The notes beneath the pieces are model-generated. The model saw only the letters and a program-made list of their open reading frames with translations. It made no database searches and was not told where the DNA came from. A program made the position numbers and the translations under genes. A DNA stretch of 10,641 nt, taken from NCBI GenBank assembly GCA_034696485.1, contig JAQIWT010001482.1, positions 1 to 10,641 on the forward strand. The letters are read 5' to 3'. The DNA is from Isohypsibius dastychi (lineage: Eukaryota; Tardigrada; Eutardigrada; Parachela; Isohypsibiidae). Positions 7,869-10,641 of this stretch are shown here, piece after piece (the first letter of the stretch is position 1; each line of letters opens with the position of its first letter).

Positions 7869-8885
7869 TCATCGGCCGTGATTTGATGACGAGGCGACAG
7901 AGAATATGTTGGCACCATTGCCCTGACCTTGACTCTGACTATTTGAGAAGCCAAAGCCAGGTTGCGTAAATGCCACATTATTCGAATTGACATGCCCAGA
8001 AACAACGGTTCCGCCTCCCAAAGCGTTGGCGCTACTTCCGCCTAATAAGCCGCCGGCAAAGTTGTCAAACGAAGGGTTAGAGTTGATGATGGGTTGAGGA
8101 GCAGGCGCAAACGGTATACCGGAACCTCCTCGGAAATCATCATGGAACCCGCCTCCTCCCAGGGAAGGATGTCCGCCACCAACAAATGGTCCTCCGATTT
8201 GTTGTCCAACAAATGGTCCTTCGATTTGTTGCCCAACAAATGGTCCTCCGATTTGGTGTCCAACAAATGGTCCTCCGCCACCGCCGAGTCCGACGTGATC
8301 GAAACCAAGCTGGTTGGGGTACCCTGGGGTTCCGGGGTAGAAGCCATCATGATGCCCGCCACCGAATCCGTTTCCGTGACCCAAGCCAAGACCGGCGAGT
8401 CCTCCGAGTCCAGCGCCGCCGAAATGAGATTGATGACCACCGATCACGGCCTGACCCAGTCCGCCGAGGAGAGGTTCACGGCTGTAGAAGGTTTTGGTAA
8501 ATGGGAAACCGAAGTTGCCGTAATCGTTCTGTCCGAGGTCGAATCTGCTGTCTGGGACAAAAAAATACGACGTTAGCAAAATGAATTTAGGATACAGTAC
8601 AAGTACAATACATAGTATCGAAACTGTTTTGGTGAGTTACAAATTTCTGAATTCTCTTCCCAGGAGTTTCAATATCCGATTTCAAAAACATCTCAACAAC
8701 ATTAAATTAAATTTCGTCAATCGATCAGTCTTTCCAGTTTTCCAAATAGATTAAGATCAAATGAACATTTAATCTGGAATAGAATGATGAACTGATTTAT
8801 CAGAAAAGTAATCAAAGATCTTACGGGAAGACGTCGACGCGGAAGCGATCAAAATAAATGCCGGTAATATCCTCAAAAAACGCAT
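7869..8885 (-). CDS. Secreted Gly/His-rich repeat protein, probable extracellular matrix or cuticle component
   Basis: Exon 1 (8825-8885) encodes MRFLRILPAFILIASASTSS, a clear signal peptide, and ends in phase 1 at the donor GTAAGA. Exon 2 (7869-8551) follows a 273-base intron with acceptor GTCCCAG and completes the split codon exactly. The product is 247 residues. The mature chain starts SRFDLGQNDYGNFGFPFTKT and then becomes glycine-rich with His, Phe and Tyr (GLGHGNGFGGGHHDGFYPGT). It has four GPFVG(H/Q)QI-type repeats (the last truncated), then a Gly/Ser/Asn-rich tail ending SSSNHGR. No cysteine and no catalytic motif are visible. Such composition is typical of structural secreted proteins (cuticle, egg-shell, adhesive, silk-like), but low complexity makes homology assignment unsafe; a glycine-rich antimicrobial peptide precursor is an alternative. 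A possible leader splice acceptor (TTCCTTACAG, complement of 8908-8917) lies 23 bases upstream of the ATG. Confidence 0.8.
8181..8279 (-). repeat. 27-bp tandem repeat inside the Gly-rich gene
   Basis: Near-identical units begin on the plus strand with AACAAATGGTCCT at 8181, 8208, 8235 and 8262, exactly 27 bases apart. Each encodes a nine-residue unit GPFVG(Q/H)QI(G/E) on the minus strand; the unit at 8181 diverges into GGGHP. The high nucleotide similarity suggests recent expansion by slippage or unequal exchange, so copy number may vary between individuals. Confidence 0.9.
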
Positions 8886-9459
8886 TTTGGATAAACGTCT
8901 TCGTTGACTGTAAGGAATATTACAGAATGAAGAAAATAAGTTATGACAAGATTACGAAACTTAAATCTCGCTTTTAAACTGCAACGAAGAAGGATGTTGT
9001 AGGCAACAGCGAGCAGAAAAAAACAATAAGGATGTTGGCAAATGAAAAGAAAATATTCTGATGAGATTATCTAATCCCATATCACGCGATAATCATATTT
9101 TTGCTCATTTCTACCCGGAAGCTAAATTCAGATCTGACTTAAAATCACAAAAGCAAATTGTTATAAAATTCTGAAGATTTCTATTTGAAATTCGTATTCT
9201 TCTTCATGGAAAATCAGCAAAAACCCCTGGCTCGATTTAAGAGCTAAAAAAACAAAACAGTCCAGGCAAAATTCCAAAATAGTCCCAGAAACTGAAACAC
9301 CAGTCCGAATCGATGATTTATTGCATTAATTCGAGATAAATACAGCCAACTCTTCAAGATAAATAAATTATTTTCTTTCCCACAAATCCGAAAATATCAC
9401 TACAGTCAAATAATCAGTTTAAATTTCGTTTCAATCAACAATCAAGTATTTCTTAGTCA
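8886..9459. other. AT-rich intergenic region
   Basis: No exon was found. On the minus strand it should hold the promoter of the Gly-rich gene: a TTTAAAAG TATA-like element lies at 8971-8978, and a splice-acceptor-like TTCCTTACAG lies on the complement of 8908-8917. It also holds the 3' flank of the phosphatase gene. The sequence is dominated by A and T tracts. Confidence 0.4.
9317..9322 (-). promoter_or_regulatory. Candidate polyadenylation signal of the phosphatase gene
   Basis: AATAAA on the minus strand lies about 140 bases after the stop codon at 9460-9462. It is the nearest canonical hexamer I found downstream. Confidence 0.45.
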
Positions 9460-10135
9460 TCACAATGAATGCCACTGTAAAAGACGATGAAAGACGGCGA
9501 TATCATCGATGAAGAATGTCGGCACTAATTCCCCATCTTCCTTTTTCAAACTCTTCTTTGCCTTTTCCACATCCGCAAATGTCGAAATTCCCGTCAATAC
9601 AAAGACGCTCTTCATTCCGCAGCGATTAGCAAGAGCGATATCCGTGTCCAAACGATCGCCAAAAAACACGCTCTTCGAGATGTCCACGCCACTCTCCTTG
9701 AAAACGAAAGACAAACCGAAATTAAATGAAAAACAAAATCAAGATTCAGTTTCATTAAATTAAACTTAAATTCATCTTTTAATAATTTATTAATTCCACA
9801 CATTCCAGCCCCCCAGATTTTACCTTCTTCAAAATGTCGATCATAAGTCGACTGGGTTTGCCAATGACAAGCGGTTCCCGTCCAGCCGCCGTCTCAACGC
9901 AAGCAACAATACATCCAGTGCCAGGTACAACAATCTTGCTCGATGCAACCGGAAATGTCTTATCCTGATTTGTGGCGACGAACGGAATTTGGGGATCTTT
10001 TAAATAGGATGCCGCTTTCAGCATTTTTAAATAGCTGATGTGACGATCGAATCCGACCAGAACGGCTTCAACATTCTCTTCCAGAACAACCGCTTCATGA
10101 CTTGATTGAGTAAAATCATCCGGAACGGGATCAGC
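9460..10135 (-). CDS. Phosphoglycolate/4-nitrophenyl-phosphatase-like HAD-IIA enzyme, C-terminal two exons (partial)
   Basis: Two exons are visible, 9824-10135 (104 codons) and 9460-9696 (78 codons plus stop), joined in phase 0 across a 127-base intron (donor GTAAAA, acceptor TTTTCAAG). The 182 residues match the second half of the HAD-IIA family that includes PGP and PDXP. They run from cap-domain sequence VEAVLVGFDRHISYLKMLKA, through FVATNQDKTFPVASSKIVVP and PGTGCIVACVETAAGR, to the motif III lysine region VIGKPSR, the motif IV magnesium site GDRLDTDIALANRCGM, and the typical end VFVLTGIS. The enzymes are cytosolic magnesium-dependent phosphatases of small metabolites; whether the substrate is 2-phosphoglycolate or pyridoxal phosphate cannot be told here. 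The N-terminal half with the nucleophile motif is absent from the window and must lie beyond 10641, after an intron of at least about 500 bases. The acceptor of the first visible exon is TTTTTTCCAG. Confidence 0.9.
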
Positions 10136-10641
10136 CTGGAAAAAACGGTTCTTTTAAAAAGCCGAAAAAAACGTTAACGAGCAAACAAACAACTAAGAAC
10201 AAAATTTCAGGTTTTCAAACGGATTTTTTTTTATATAACACCACGATCAAACATTCGAATTAGTTCAAAATAAAACAAACACAATTAATTTGGACGAAAA
10301 CATTCGATTTATTTTGGATGAACTTTAGATGTTATTTTACATCAGATTGAGGCTGAAATTAAATCAATAAATTAGAAGTAACTAAAATCCAAAATTTTAC
10401 GACTTAAAATTATCAAGGCATAGATGCAAAGGATTCACAGTTTCGTTTAATTCCCTAAGATAAACAATTAATTTGTAGGGCCATTAAAAAAATGTCGAGC
10501 AGATATTTAGCGTCAAATCAAATACAACTGAAATAATTCAACCACCTCGTTCAAATCATCTCACCAATAGACCGCTCTGACATACGGTTTGTTGTGATTT
10601 GATTGATTGTTGTGGTTTGATTTGCGCTGCGTCGCCCTGTT
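10136..10641 (-). other. Probable intron of the phosphatase gene
   Basis: This AT-rich sequence has a pyrimidine-rich acceptor at its left end (10136-10146 on the complement) and no segment resembling the missing N-terminal HAD core. A short open stretch near 10560-10641, followed by GTGAG on the minus strand (donor-like, about 10559-10563), might be the edge of an upstream or leader exon, but it is low-complexity CAAT/CAAC-rich and I do not call it coding. Confidence 0.5.

Noticed and set aside
8042-8576. Open frames of 132, 160 and 104 residues within the Gly-rich gene, on both strands
   Set aside because: They are by-products of the repetitive GC-rich coding sequence. Only the minus frame joined to the 8825-8885 exon has a signal peptide and correct splice phase.
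10554-10641. Possible first exon of the phosphatase gene ending at GTGAG
   Set aside because: The sequence is low-complexity and does not resemble the HAD N-terminal core; the nucleophile-containing region could not fit between it and the exon at 10135.

Overview
The window looks like nuclear DNA of a multicellular invertebrate. It contains genes split by short GT-AG introns (about 43 to 273 bases), signal peptides, AATAAA/ATTAAA-type polyadenylation signals, a receptor of the natriuretic-peptide/guanylyl-cyclase class and an animal-type HAD phosphatase. The acceptors vary (TTGCAG, TTTTAG, TTCCAG, TTACAG) and are not the uniform TTTTCAG of nematodes. I lean, with low confidence, towards a non-nematode ecdysozoan such as a tardigrade. 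Nothing prokaryotic, viral or clearly transposon-derived was seen.

Layout. (1) 1-684: flank with one small GC-rich open frame (168-278). (2) 685-3135, plus strand: a 12-exon gene whose exons join in frame into a single-pass membrane receptor of about 513 residues. It has a complete ANF-receptor-type ectodomain and one membrane helix. It stops about 31 residues into the cytoplasm, without kinase-homology or cyclase domains, so its architecture resembles a clearance (NPR-C-like) receptor. (3) About 3275-4420 and 5268-6600, minus strand: a tandem duplication. Each copy carries a two-exon gene for a small secreted protein of unknown family. The copy at 5490-5993 is intact (133 residues). The copy at 3499-4022 has a one-base insertion in exon 2 that shifts the frame. 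(4) 6600-7297: flank with short inverted repeats. (5) 7298-7687, plus strand: an intronless 129-residue membrane-hairpin protein whose polyadenylation signal overlaps its stop codon. (6) 7869-8885, minus strand: a two-exon secreted Gly/His-rich protein with a 27-bp tandem repeat, probably an extracellular matrix or cuticle component. (7) 9460-10135, minus strand: the last two exons of a phosphoglycolate/4-nitrophenyl-phosphatase-like HAD enzyme, whose N-terminal half lies beyond the right edge.

The genes show no operon-like relation. Three of the five (receptor, secreted pair, Gly-rich protein) act at the cell surface or outside the cell. The right-hand quarter (from about 8580) is visibly more AT-rich than the rest. 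The most interesting items are the tail-less receptor and the orphan secreted pair with its single-base lesion.
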